Notes: generated by a model from the letters alone, not told the origin. Counted from the first letter of the stretch, positions 26,091 through 34,746 are shown. The stretch is 64,000 nucleotides of DNA from Algibacter lectus (GCF_900112395.1 NZ_FOLN01000005.1:186001-250000), one strand, 5' to 3'. Program-made: numbers and translations.

Positions 26091-26651
26091 CTATTTGTTC
26101 TTATCTAAATGCTTTCCTCCTGGAATATTCATTTTATCGGTAAGTTTAGAAATTTCATTTAAGTCAATATCACCCGTTAGCGATACAACAACAGTTTCAA
26201 TTTTACGTTCCTTTCCTCCTACTTCAATACCTTCTTCCATAAACTTATCAACGCCGTTTACAAAAATTAAAAGCTCCTTAACGTGGTCGGCATCCTTACC
26301 TTCTTTTACGTAAAAATTCACGTTAGTACCATCGTCTTTCACTTCCATTAATTCTTCTAAAGCACTAGAGCGCGATTTTACCCATTTAGCAAGATCTGCT
26401 GCTATTACCTTATTATCGGTAATCATGGTTTTAAAACTTGTAATGCTTTTTACCATATCCATATAAGCCTTAGCTTCTTCATCTTCCACATTAATTCCCA
26501 TTTTGGCAATCATTTGAAACATTTTTGGTTTTATTGATACATACGTCACATCCGAGTTGTCACTATATTTCTCAAAAACATCTTTTTGCGCCATACCTGT
26601 TAAGGGCAATAACATCACGGCCATTACGAATACTATTAATCTATTTCTCAT
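26091..26651 (-). CDS. DUF4252 secreted protein
   Basis: A 186-residue exported protein with a signal peptide (MRNRLIVFVMAVMLLPLTGM, ending AQ). It is a DUF4252 paralogue of the next gene. An upstream in-frame ATG would add 11 polar residues before the signal peptide, so 26651 is preferred. It lies between the putative anti-sigma gene and the lipoprotein paralogue. Confidence 0.8.
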   Translation of the reverse strand: MRNRLIVFVMAVMLLPLTGMAQKDVFEKYSDNSDVTYVSIKPKMFQMIAKMGINVEDEEAKAYMDMVKSITSFKTMITDNKVIAADLAKWVKSRSSALEELMEVKDDGTNVNFYVKEGKDADHVKELLIFVNGVDKFMEEGIEVGGKERKIETVVVSLTGDIDLNEISKLTDKMNIPGGKHLDKNK

Positions 26652-26694
26652 TGTATTTGATTTTAATTTATTTGAATTGTTCATTTTTTCTCAA

Positions 26695-27186
26695 TTAGTT
26701 TTTAAAAATTAATCCTGTAGCATTATCAATTTCGTTTAGATATCCAAGGGTTGCTTTACCTTTTTCCAATTCGTCTAAATAATTTACTGTAGACACACCT
26801 TTATTAAAATTTTGCGAAATCATTTCTAACGATTTTGTTAATTCCATTAAAGCCACTTCCGGATCTTCATAAGTTCCTAGGTCATCATTGTTTAACGAAC
26901 CACTTCCAAAGTAAAACCCAATCATTAAAACCGCTACTGCAGCTACCGAAAGCCATTTGTAATTAAAATTACGCTTGGTTGCCTTAGTTTCTGTTTCAAA
27001 AGGGATATCCTTATTAAATTGCTCCTGCTTGCTTACCAAAAAATAGCCAAACATGGGTTTATACATTTCTAAATGGGGTGCAACATTGTCTCCTGCAAAA
27101 TAGTTTTTTAACAGCTGCTCTTCCTTTAGGCTTGTTTCGCCATTCTCGTATTTTTCTAGTAAATTTTCTATATTATTTAATACCAT
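26695..27186 (-). CDS. single-helix membrane protein, likely anti-sigma partner
   Basis: A 163-residue protein with a cytoplasmic N-terminus (about 1-75), one transmembrane helix near 76-92 (WLSVAAVAVLMIGFYFGSG) and a periplasmic C-terminus. The N-terminal pattern IENLLEKYENGETSLKEEQL is common in Bacteroidota proteins paired with ECF sigma factors. Its start overlaps the end of the sigma gene by 14 bases, consistent with coupling. Anti-sigma activity is inferred from position and topology. Confidence 0.65.
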   Translation of the reverse strand: MVLNNIENLLEKYENGETSLKEEQLLKNYFAGDNVAPHLEMYKPMFGYFLVSKQEQFNKDIPFETETKATKRNFNYKWLSVAAVAVLMIGFYFGSGSLNNDDLGTYEDPEVALMELTKSLEMISQNFNKGVSTVNYLDELEKGKATLGYLNEIDNATGLIFKN

Positions 27187-27682
27187 AATTATGTGTATTA
27201 GTCAGTTTTTCTCTTATTGCTTTTCTTGCTCTCGATAAGTTTACGCGTACTGCTGTATTATTCATATCCAACATTTTCGAAATCTCATCTAAATCGTACT
27301 CTTCTATATCTCGTAGCTGAATTATTGTTTTCTGCAACTCGGGTAAATCTTCAATAATTTTCGACACCCAGTTAACGCTATCATTTAATTCAACTTGCTT
27401 TTGTAAAGCCGTTTGTTTATCCTCGTAATTTGTATGAACAATTTTAAGATTCTGCGCCTGTTTCGATTTCAACTTATCGAAACAAAAATTCTTAGTCATC
27501 GTCATCGAAAAAGCCTCCACGTTTTTATACTCAGCAATCTTTTTCTTATTGTTCCACAACTTAATTAAAACCTCTTGGGTCGCATCTTCGGCTTCTTCCG
27601 TCGAAACTAGTAAGCGTTTCGCTAACCGAAACACTTTATCCTTAAAAGGCATTACAACATTTAAAAACTCCGTTTGAGTCAT
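27173..27682 (-). CDS. ECF RNA polymerase sigma factor
   Basis: A 169-residue sigma-70 of the ECF class with only regions 2 and 4. Region 2 has EEAEDATQEVLIKLWNN (about 28-44). Region 4 has LPELQKTIIQLRDIEEYDL and a helix-turn-helix ISKMLDMNNTAVRVNLSRAR. It heads an operon with a putative anti-sigma protein and two DUF4252 proteins. The signal sensed is unknown. Confidence 0.93.
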   Translation of the reverse strand: MTQTEFLNVVMPFKDKVFRLAKRLLVSTEEAEDATQEVLIKLWNNKKKIAEYKNVEAFSMTMTKNFCFDKLKSKQAQNLKIVHTNYEDKQTALQKQVELNDSVNWVSKIIEDLPELQKTIIQLRDIEEYDLDEISKMLDMNNTAVRVNLSRARKAIREKLTNTHNYGIK

Positions 27683-28049
27683 TTTGAATTGGTTTTATTA
27701 AAACAGCTTGGTTACGGCTATTTAAGTTACGACGACTACATTTCTCATTTGTTACATCAAATAAAAAAAAACTTTAAAATAATTTGGGCGTATCCCTTTT
27801 CCGCAAAAGCTACAAAGGGTCGGGCTATACGCTCCAAGTCCTCGTAATCCCGATTCTCATCGGGCTTACTGTGGGCTTTCCACTGCTATCCCTTACGTAA
27901 GGTCTGCCTCCAAAAACAGTCTAAACTAAAAACAATATCGTTAAACGCGGCATAATGTTTGATTTTTAAACTATAACAATATTTTTTATTACACAATAAT
28001 GTACCTAAATTTAGAGTTTTAAATATCGTGCTCTACTAAAAAAATTAAC
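27683..28049. other. 367-base non-coding gap between divergent genes
   Basis: It separates the sigma operon from the S41 protease gene. It contains dispersed repeat copy 4 (27786-27898). Outside that it is AT-rich; I see no clear TAnnTTTG box on either strand. Confidence 0.6.
27786..27898 (+). repeat. dispersed intergenic repeat, copy 4 (variant)
   Basis: It opens GGGCGTATCCC, contains AAAGGGTCGGGCT at 27814-27826 as in copy 3, then a variant GC-richer centre with small hairpins (CCCGATTCTCATCGGG), and closes TGCTATCCCTTACG. The GCGTA/TACG ends are inverted. The AAAAAGGATGCC block is missing, so it is a divergent subtype. Confidence 0.6.
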
Positions 28050-29528
28050 ATGAAAAATATAAAAAACCTTTTCCTTATTACCTTAATATCCTTAGCAGTA
28101 ACAAGTTGCTTTAAAGATGAAGACGATATTATTGTCTCAGAAACCGAGAAAACCGAAGAAATAAACGACTTTGTATGGAAAGCCATGAACTCTTGGTACA
28201 ACTGGCAAGACCTTGTACCTGATTTAGCCGACTCTAAAGCTGATGATAATAGCACTTACCAAGCCTATTTAAATCAATATTCTTCTCCAGAAAACTTATT
28301 TAACAGTCTTATTTACCAAACCGATGTAGTCGATCGTTTTTCTTGGTTTATAGAAGATTATATCGAACAAGAACAAGCCTTTCAAGGTATTAGTAAATCT
28401 TTTGGTTTACGCTTTCAAGGTGTTCAAATAAATACCGAAGGCGATGTTATTATATATGTACGCCACGTAGCCGACGACTCTCCTGCTAGCGCAGCCAATA
28501 TTAATCGTGGCGATATTATAAACGCTATTAACGGTACGGTTCTAACAACTACAACATACAATACAGCCATAAATGGTCTATATCAAGATGATGTTACTTT
28601 ATCTTTCGTTTCGGAAAATGCTGGTACTTTAACAGCTATAGAAGATAAAACTATTACATCTGCTGTAATCTCAGAAAACCCGGTGTATTTAACCAAAGTC
28701 TTTTCAGATATCGATGGGAAAAAAGTTGGTTATTTAGTGTATAACGCCTTTAGATCATCATACAACGACGAGTTAAACGACGCCTTTGGCTTTTTTAAAG
28801 ACCAAAACATTAGCGAATTGGTATTAGATTTAAGACTTAACGGTGGCGGATCTGTAGAAACATCTGTTTACCTAGCTAGTATGATTTATGCTAACGCCAA
28901 TACAGAACGTTTTGCTGAGTTAATTTTTAACAGCAAACAACAAGACGAAAACGATTATTACAACTTTGCAAACACTTTAAACGTATACAACAGCGATAGT
29001 GAAAGAACCGGTACACAAACCATTAACCGTCTGAGCACTTTAAACCAAGTCTATATTTTAACTTCCGGTAACACAGCATCGGCTAGTGAAATGATTATTA
29101 ATGGACTAGCTCCATACATGCCAGTAAAACTTATTGGTACTACAACTTATGGAAAAAACGTAGGATCTATTACTTTATACGATTCTCCTTCCTCTGATTA
29201 CTTAAATCAAAGCACAGCAAACTCTTCGCATTTAAACGCTCTACAACCTATTGTATTTCAAATTTATAATAAAAATGGAGACAGTGATTATGCTGATGGT
29301 TTTATACCTAACCTAGCTGAAATTAAAGAATCTGATTATTGGAATGTTACCTTACCATTTGGTGACGAAAACGAAGCGATTTTAAAAACGGCTTTAGATG
29401 ATATTAGAGGTATTAGCGGACGAAGTACTGTTACCAAACAAGGCGATTTTAAACTTTTAAAAACACCTTTAACAGGTAACAAATTCGAAAACGAAATGTA
29501 TATTAATAGCGATTTTATTTCTCGTTAA
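28050..29528 (+). CDS. S41-family serine protease lipoprotein
   Basis: A 492-residue lipoprotein (lipobox AVTSC, Cys20). A PDZ domain at about 115-190 (VRHVADDSPASAANINRGDI) precedes the S41 catalytic domain, with LDLRLNGGGSVETS and GNTASASE (340-347; S344 the likely nucleophile) and the later TYGKNVGSI lysine. It would act on the periplasmic face or cell surface as a C-terminal-processing-type protease. It overlaps the next gene by one base (TAATG), so the two are translationally coupled. Confidence 0.88.
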   Translation: MKNIKNLFLITLISLAVTSCFKDEDDIIVSETEKTEEINDFVWKAMNSWYNWQDLVPDLADSKADDNSTYQAYLNQYSSPENLFNSLIYQTDVVDRFSWFIEDYIEQEQAFQGISKSFGLRFQGVQINTEGDVIIYVRHVADDSPASAANINRGDIINAINGTVLTTTTYNTAINGLYQDDVTLSFVSENAGTLTAIEDKTITSAVISENPVYLTKVFSDIDGKKVGYLVYNAFRSSYNDELNDAFGFFKDQNISELVLDLRLNGGGSVETSVYLASMIYANANTERFAELIFNSKQQDENDYYNFANTLNVYNSDSERTGTQTINRLSTLNQVYILTSGNTASASEMIINGLAPYMPVKLIGTTTYGKNVGSITLYDSPSSDYLNQSTANSSHLNALQPIVFQIYNKNGDSDYADGFIPNLAEIKESDYWNVTLPFGDENEAILKTALDDIRGISGRSTVTKQGDFKLLKTPLTGNKFENEMYINSDFISR

Positions 29529-30256
29529 TGCAAAAACATAAAACGTATTTTAATTGGAGCTCGGGCAAAGATTCTGCCTTAGCTCTTTATTATTTACAAC
29601 AAAATCAAGATTATTCTATAGAGCAGTTAGTAACAACCGTAAACAGCCACTACAATAGAGTATCTATGCATGGGCTTAGAACAGATTTACTATTAGCCCA
29701 AACCAAAGCCTTAAACATTAAAGCGAGCCTTATAGAGCTTCCCGAAATGCCTAGCATGGAAATTTATGAGGATGTTATGCTTAAAACCGTATCGCAACTC
29801 AAAGCCGATGGTTTTACACACAGTGCTTTTGGTGATATTTTCTTAGAAGATTTGCGTACTTATAGAGAAAACAATTTAGCCAAGCACAACATTAAAACAG
29901 TATTTCCTATTTGGAAAAAAGATACTAAAACACTCCTTACCGAGTTTTTAAATTTAGGTTTTAAAACTATTATAGTTTGTGCTAATTCTAAATATTTCGA
30001 TGCCGATTTTGTAGGTACAATTATAGATGAAAATTTTATAGCTAATCTACCAGAAGGTGTTGATCCTTGCGGGGAAAATGGGGAATTCCATACTTTTTGT
30101 TTCGACGGCCCTATTTTTGAAAACCCGATACCTTTCACTATAGGCGAAAAAGTATATCGCGAATATGATATACCTAAAACCGATAACAACACAGTCTGTT
30201 CTGCAGATAAATATGGCGTTTGGTATTGTGATTTAGTACCAAACCTAACAACATAA
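29528..30256 (+). CDS. Dph6-type PP-loop ATPase (diphthine-ammonia-ligase-like)
   Basis: A 242-residue adenine-nucleotide alpha-hydrolase. The PP-loop SSGKDSALAL is at 11-20; the C-terminal GENGEFHTFCFDGPIF is characteristic of the Dph6/ATP-binding family. Bacteria have no diphthamide, so the substrate is unknown; an amidation or thiolation reaction using ATP is implied by the fold. It is coupled to the S41 protease upstream, which gives no obvious clue. Confidence 0.8.
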   Translation: MQKHKTYFNWSSGKDSALALYYLQQNQDYSIEQLVTTVNSHYNRVSMHGLRTDLLLAQTKALNIKASLIELPEMPSMEIYEDVMLKTVSQLKADGFTHSAFGDIFLEDLRTYRENNLAKHNIKTVFPIWKKDTKTLLTEFLNLGFKTIIVCANSKYFDADFVGTIIDENFIANLPEGVDPCGENGEFHTFCFDGPIFENPIPFTIGEKVYREYDIPKTDNNTVCSADKYGVWYCDLVPNLTT

Positions 30257-30257
30257 A

Positions 30258-30283
30258 AAATGCCACCATAACAGGTGGCATTT
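30258..30283. terminator. terminator
   Basis: AAATGCCACC pairs with GGTGGCATTT around a 6-base loop and continues into a T-rich run. It lies between the Dph6-like gene and the convergent B12 locus. Confidence 0.88.
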
Positions 30284-30313
30284 CTTTTTATAAAAATACA
30301 ATACGTATTCTAT

Positions 30314-31282
30314 TTAGTTCTTTATTAATTTCTGTGTAAGTACACCTTCCGTTGTGGTTAACTTCACAATATATACACCAGAATTTAATCGAGCAACACT
30401 TATAGGCGTTGCTTTATTACTCACCAATTGCTTAAGTACTAATTTACCAGTAACCGAATAAATAGTAACAGTTCCAGATTTAGAAACGTATAATTGAGAC
30501 GTTGCAGGGTTCGGATACAATCCTAAAGCATTTGTTCTTGTTTTATCATTTAAGCCTAGCGTAACTTGCTTTAACACACCAATAGCATCTAAATCGAAAC
30601 CAGAAGAAGAAAAAGGTGTCGCGTAAGGATCGTTAACTATATTTCCATAACTATCGTATGATGCATACGCAGGATCAATAGTGCCAATAACATCAATAAG
30701 CTTTACATGAGTAATGGCATTTTTGTTCAATAAAGCATTATCTGTAATATCATCTAAATCGAAAGGAGTGCCGTAACTCGCTCTATATTTTCCTGCCAAA
30801 TTGTTAATGTAAGTTGGGTCTATGCTTCCAAAACCTCCAACTTGAGTATCTGTTTGGGTTTGACTATGCGATGGAAATCTAAAAAAGTTAGCACCATCAG
30901 AACTCACTTCAACAAAAGCTAATTCTAAAAATGTATCACTAAAGCTATTTTCAAAAATAGCAAAATCGAACCCCACATTATTAACTATAGGGTTTTCAAA
31001 AGTTAAAACCGCAGTTCCTCCATCACCAAGACTCACTATCACACCATTAGACTTTCCAATGGCATTATCTGCCTCTCCAACAGTTGCCAACGGCCCTGTT
31101 GGGTTTGCAATATTTTGAGGTCCGCGAACCACTTCTGCACCTGTAGCCCAAGCTACTAGATCTTCAGAATCGCGATGAATAGCTGTTGAGCCATCAGCAC
31201 CTGCTTTTGGTGCGTAAGATTGCGCATTAACAGATAAACTAAATAGTACAAAAAGTAATAAATTGAGGGAATTTTGCTTCAT
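30314..31282 (-). CDS. T9SS type A surface protein of the B12 uptake operon
   Basis: A 322-residue secreted protein: signal peptide ending VNAQ (about residue 21), a globular beta-rich domain of about 220 residues (FDFAIFENSFSDTFLELAFV, VEVSSDGANFFRFPSHS), and a C-terminal T9SS type A sorting domain (LGLYPNPATSQLYVSKSG ... GVYIVKLTTTEG). It is the third gene behind the cobalamin riboswitch, after the receptor and propeller genes. I infer that it is a surface or released cobalamin-binding or cobalamin-releasing factor. Its body has no named family that I can recall with certainty. Confidence 0.8.
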   Translation of the reverse strand: MKQNSLNLLLFVLFSLSVNAQSYAPKAGADGSTAIHRDSEDLVAWATGAEVVRGPQNIANPTGPLATVGEADNAIGKSNGVIVSLGDGGTAVLTFENPIVNNVGFDFAIFENSFSDTFLELAFVEVSSDGANFFRFPSHSQTQTDTQVGGFGSIDPTYINNLAGKYRASYGTPFDLDDITDNALLNKNAITHVKLIDVIGTIDPAYASYDSYGNIVNDPYATPFSSSGFDLDAIGVLKQVTLGLNDKTRTNALGLYPNPATSQLYVSKSGTVTIYSVTGKLVLKQLVSNKATPISVARLNSGVYIVKLTTTEGVLTQKLIKN

Positions 31283-31364
31283 GATTTTTTAAATTAGGTG
31301 TAAAAAAAACAGTCACAAAGTGCAACTGTTCTTAATATGTTATTGTTGTTTTTCTAAAAGTGCT

Positions 31365-31386
31365 CTGATACATTAGGATGCATCAG
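31365..31386 (-). other. intercistronic stem-loop in the B12 operon
   Basis: On the minus strand CTGATGCAT and ATGTATCAG pair (one G-U) around a 4-base loop, between the propeller and T9SS genes. There is no U-run, so it is more likely a processing or stability element than a terminator. Confidence 0.4.
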
Positions 31387-31406
31387 GACTTGTAAAAGTT
31401 TAGATT

Positions 31407-32459
31407 TTAGTTAAAGTAAATTTTCGATGCACCAAGACCAACATTAAAAGTCTCAAGTAAAGTAGCGCTATCTAAATCGTAAATTAACAACTCACTTTGT
31501 GCTGTAAAACTTGCGTTTGTTACATAAATTTTATCATCATCAACAGATAGTCCGTAAAGATAAATATCAGCAATTTCCAAAATAGATGTTGTTGGTAAAG
31601 TTGACTCATCATCATCCAACTCGTATATTTTATTACTCATAGAATAATAAACCTCGTCATCATCATGTGCCATTTGGCTTGGGTGTAAACCTGCTGCAAA
31701 CTCAAGAGTTTCAATAACAGTATTTGTAGTTGTATTAATTCTTGTAATAGAGGCCGCTGTTTCTACATAATCAGCTACCCAAGATCTGGTATCACCACTA
31801 CATAAAACAACTAAGTTTCCGTTAGAATCAAAAGCTATTTCATCTGGAGCATCATTAACTATTATAGTTTCAATACTATCATCTGTAGTATCAATTACAG
31901 AAATAATGTTATTAATATTATAACCTCCTTTGTGCGATACATATAAATTATCGCCTTTAGCCAAAATTCTTTCTGGACCTTCACCTATTGCAATAGTACT
32001 TGTTACAGTGTTTGTAGTTAAATCGATTTCAGCAATAAAATCATCTGTAGTATCCGTACCGTCTCCCCAGTTTGTTACATACCCTTTACCGTTTAAAAAA
32101 GTAATGTATCTTGGAGTTAGTAAACCTGTTGAAATTTCAGCTTGTTTTAAAAATGTATATCTATTTACTACAGTAATTGTGTTAGCGTTATCAGAAATGA
32201 TATAAGCTAAATCGCCGTTAAAACCAATAGATTGTAAATACACGCCTAAATTTTCTGAATTTACATTGTAATAAATTTCATTCTCTACAGTCATGTAATC
32301 ATCTGAAATATAAGATACAGATGCTGGTCCGCCTTCCGAACTAACTAAAATACCATTATCATAGTCGCCTAATGGTAATTGCACATCGCCATCATCGTCA
32401 TTAGAACATGAAAAGACAAAAAGTGATACTGATAAAAGTGATAAAATAATTTTCTTCAT
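31407..32459 (-). CDS. YncE/DUF5074-type beta-propeller lipoprotein (BtuG-like)
   Basis: A 350-residue lipoprotein (lipobox FVFSC, Cys18) followed by an acidic patch SNDDDGD, which fits surface export of Bacteroidota lipoproteins. The rest is repeated propeller blades (ITVVNRYTFLKQAEIS, TTDDFIAEIDLTTNTV, ISVIDTTDDSIETI). The architecture matches BtuG, the surface cobalamin-binding propeller that caps BtuB in Bacteroides. Its position directly after the riboswitch-controlled receptor supports this role, inferred from context. Confidence 0.82.
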   Translation of the reverse strand: MKKIILSLLSVSLFVFSCSNDDDGDVQLPLGDYDNGILVSSEGGPASVSYISDDYMTVENEIYYNVNSENLGVYLQSIGFNGDLAYIISDNANTITVVNRYTFLKQAEISTGLLTPRYITFLNGKGYVTNWGDGTDTTDDFIAEIDLTTNTVTSTIAIGEGPERILAKGDNLYVSHKGGYNINNIISVIDTTDDSIETIIVNDAPDEIAFDSNGNLVVLCSGDTRSWVADYVETAASITRINTTTNTVIETLEFAAGLHPSQMAHDDDEVYYSMSNKIYELDDDESTLPTTSILEIADIYLYGLSVDDDKIYVTNASFTAQSELLIYDLDSATLLETFNVGLGASKIYFN

Positions 32460-32469
32460 TTTTGATTTA

Positions 32470-34317
32470 TTAGAATTTATAGTTGATTTGAATATTAAAA
32501 TTTCTATTCGGCATAGGCCTAAAAGCTACGTTTTCGTAAACTTCATTAAATATATTTTTCAGAGTAATCCCTATTTTTAGTTCGTTTTTTGTGTTCTTAA
32601 AAAAAGTGTAATTACAACCTATATTCCCCACATCATAACCGTTTAAAGAAGTAAAACGTCCTTCTAGATTATCTGCTGTAGTAAAAACATCACCATTAAA
32701 CATGTGCTGATAAAAAACTGTGACAGCTTTATAATTGTAGGCCAAGGCTAGATTCCCTTTATGAAACGGCACATAAATAAGTTGTTTATTGGTTTCTAAA
32801 TCTTCAGAAACAGTGTAAGAGTAATGCCCAGAGACATTAAATTGATGCTCATTAATGTTGTAATGCGATTTCACCTCTACTTCGGCACCATAACTTGCTA
32901 CTTCTCCAATATTTATAGGCGACCATAGGCCAGTACTGTTTGGTTGCCACTGTATCATATCTTCAGTATTGATATAATAACCATTAAGTTTTACATTAAA
33001 ATTAGGGTAATTAAAGTTTTGCCCTAAATCTATTTGGTAAGACGATTCTGGAACCAGATCTAAATTTCCGCCTGGTTGCCAATACAAATCGTTAAAAGTA
33101 GGAATACGGTAGTTTTTAGAACCGTTTATTTGAATCTGATAATGTTCAAATAAATCAAAACCAGCATCAACTGAAAATACAAAGGGTCTCTCACCTCCTG
33201 TTGTAAAATCTTGTCTTAGGTTAACGCCATAACTTATCGAGTTATTAGGTTTGTGATTAAGCAACGCTGTTGTAGAAAATACGTTTCTTACCGGTTCCTT
33301 AAAACTATCTCCGTTTCCTTTTGAATTTGAATATTCTAATATGGTTTTAAATTGAAGTTTCTCATTAAAACTCACATTAAAACTATGATTAATTAATAAT
33401 GTATTTACTTTTCCTAAACTATAATTATCTTTATCCTTGTTCTCGAAATATTTAAACATTTCGTGTAAATGAACCACTTTTAATCGTGAACTAAATTTAC
33501 CAATAATTCTCGACCATTCCAACATAGATCTAAAGTTTTCGTCCTCATATTTACTACGAGAAGGCCCAACTAGAGTGCCAGAAAAATTACGCTCGCCAAT
33601 ATAACTTTGGTGGTATAGTTTTAAAATATCCTTATCGGAAATAAAAACGCCCAAATTCACATTCATATTTAAATTATGGAACTCACCGTTTTCATTTACA
33701 CTATCGGTACCAAGGTATTTATAGTCGTTATCAGAGTCTACATAATCTACTCCAATATTTGCCGTCCAAGCTTCACTTCCAAAGGAAGAATTAATACCTA
33801 AATTTTTAGAATTAAAACTACCATAACCCGTTTTTATGCGAGTTTCAGCATGATTACTAAATTTTAAATCATTATTTAAATGAATGCTACCACCAATAGA
33901 ACCACTGCCATATTGCACGCTACCACCACCACTTCTTATATCTATAGAACTATAATTTGAAGTATTTACGGTATTAAAGTCCGTTTGGCCGTTTAATTGT
34001 GAATTAATATTAATTTCATTCCAAATTACGGCTGTTTGCGACGCTGTTGTACCTCTAAAAGAAGGCGACGACACCATACCGGCACCATTTTCTTTAAAAT
34101 AAATATTAGAGTTAAAAGCCAATAAATTGGTTAAAGATGTAGCATTATTGCTTAAAACAGAATCGGTAAGTTTTTCAATTTTTATACCAGCAGCATAGTT
34201 TTTTAATTTACTATCACTTAAAATTACAGCATCTAGTTTTTGAACAGCATCAACCTGTGCTCGCACACCGCTACAAACGCCTAAACCTAAAATTAAAAAT
34301 GTAAAAATCTGTTTCAT
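32470..34317 (-). CDS. btuB: TonB-dependent outer-membrane receptor, BtuB-like
   Basis: A 615-residue receptor: signal peptide (ending VRAQ, about residue 21), a plug domain (about 25-150: LLAFNSNIYFKENGAGMVSS, SIDIRSGGGSVQYGSGSIGG) and a 22-strand-type barrel ending in the aromatic IQINYKF. No carboxypeptidase-like N-terminal extension, so it is of the small BtuB/FhuA class and not SusC. The cobalamin riboswitch in its leader identifies vitamin B12 (or a relative) as the likely cargo. The gene symbol rests on this context. Confidence 0.87.
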   Translation of the reverse strand: MKQIFTFLILGLGVCSGVRAQVDAVQKLDAVILSDSKLKNYAAGIKIEKLTDSVLSNNATSLTNLLAFNSNIYFKENGAGMVSSPSFRGTTASQTAVIWNEININSQLNGQTDFNTVNTSNYSSIDIRSGGGSVQYGSGSIGGSIHLNNDLKFSNHAETRIKTGYGSFNSKNLGINSSFGSEAWTANIGVDYVDSDNDYKYLGTDSVNENGEFHNLNMNVNLGVFISDKDILKLYHQSYIGERNFSGTLVGPSRSKYEDENFRSMLEWSRIIGKFSSRLKVVHLHEMFKYFENKDKDNYSLGKVNTLLINHSFNVSFNEKLQFKTILEYSNSKGNGDSFKEPVRNVFSTTALLNHKPNNSISYGVNLRQDFTTGGERPFVFSVDAGFDLFEHYQIQINGSKNYRIPTFNDLYWQPGGNLDLVPESSYQIDLGQNFNYPNFNVKLNGYYINTEDMIQWQPNSTGLWSPINIGEVASYGAEVEVKSHYNINEHQFNVSGHYSYTVSEDLETNKQLIYVPFHKGNLALAYNYKAVTVFYQHMFNGDVFTTADNLEGRFTSLNGYDVGNIGCNYTFFKNTKNELKIGITLKNIFNEVYENVAFRPMPNRNFNIQINYKF

Positions 34318-34325
34318 AAATCTTT

Positions 34326-34350
34326 AAAACTCTTTACCCGAGAGTTGTTT
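34326..34350 (-). promoter_or_regulatory. possible riboswitch expression platform hairpin
   Basis: Between the riboswitch core and the btuB ATG, AACTCT pairs with AGAGTT around a 7-base loop, followed by only four U residues in the RNA. It could be a weak terminator or a ribosome-access switch. Confidence 0.4.
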
Positions 34351-34364
34351 TAGATGATGAAAAT

Positions 34365-34550
34365 GGCAGGTCTCCTGACTTATTTTATGTTATCTTACCT
34401 TCCCAGTTAATACCAGTGGTTTTGAAGTTAATAACACCTTCTAAAGAAGTACCGAAAATATTTCGATAAAAACTTACAGTTGCGGGAACAGTCCTAGATT
34501 TTAACTAGATTCCCTTTTAATTCATTCAGCACGTACTGAATGAAACCAAA
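34365..34550 (-). promoter_or_regulatory. cobalamin (adenosylcobalamin-class) riboswitch
   Basis: Read on the minus strand, the conserved pieces are in order: a 9-bp hairpin (CTGAATGAA with its complement), AAAAGGGAATC, the B12 box region GGACTGTTCCCGCAACTG (34494-34477), CACTGGTA and AACTGGGAAGGTAAG, and the 3' block AGTCAGGAGACCTGCC (34380-34365). This is the cobalamin riboswitch signature. It lies just before the btuB gene and should repress the three-gene outer-membrane operon when B12 is plentiful. Confidence 0.95.
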
Positions 34551-34558
34551 ATTCTCTG

Positions 34559-34566
34559 CAAAAGTA
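34559..34566 (-). promoter_or_regulatory. -7 box of the riboswitch-btuB transcript
   Basis: TACTTTTG on the minus strand, placed just upstream of the first riboswitch helix. No clear TTG at -33. Confidence 0.55.
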
Positions 34567-34596
34567 GATTCTTTTTTAAATGCAGACTAATGAAAT

Positions 34597-34704
34597 TCAC
34601 TTTTTCTTGTTCAATTTATAAACAAGGTAAATAAAACCAATTAAAAAATGTAGTATTATAATTCCTCCTACTATATATATTGTTAAATTTGAACCGTTTC
34701 TCAT
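34597..34704 (-). CDS. 35-aa single-helix membrane microprotein
   Basis: ATG at 34704 opens 35 codons on the minus strand: MRNGSNLTIYIVGG, a hydrophobic helix (about 8-29) and a basic tail (KLNKKK). The charge pattern fits a real inner-membrane peptide. It ends 31 bases before the -7 box of the riboswitch transcript and overlaps the plus-strand btuF promoter region. It may be chance, but the combination of helix and positive-inside tail is suggestive. Confidence 0.4.
   Translation of the reverse strand: MRNGSNLTIYIVGGIIILHFLIGFIYLVYKLNKKK
34684..34691 (+). promoter_or_regulatory. -7 box for the btuFCD operon
   Basis: TAAATTTG fits TAnnTTTG, 55 bases before the btuF ATG. The short leader after it contains none of the cobalamin riboswitch blocks. 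Confidence 0.45.
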
Positions 34705-34746
34705 AATAGAAATTTTATCTAAAGTTAAAAAAACCACCTCATATCA

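Noticed and set aside
27814-27898. tRNA or small structured RNA in the GC-richer tract
   Set aside because: No cloverleaf can be drawn; the flanking GGGCGT and ACG ends place it in the dispersed repeat family.
29528-30256. True diphthamide synthase
   Set aside because: Bacteria lack the eEF2 target; the family name reflects the fold, not a proven reaction here.
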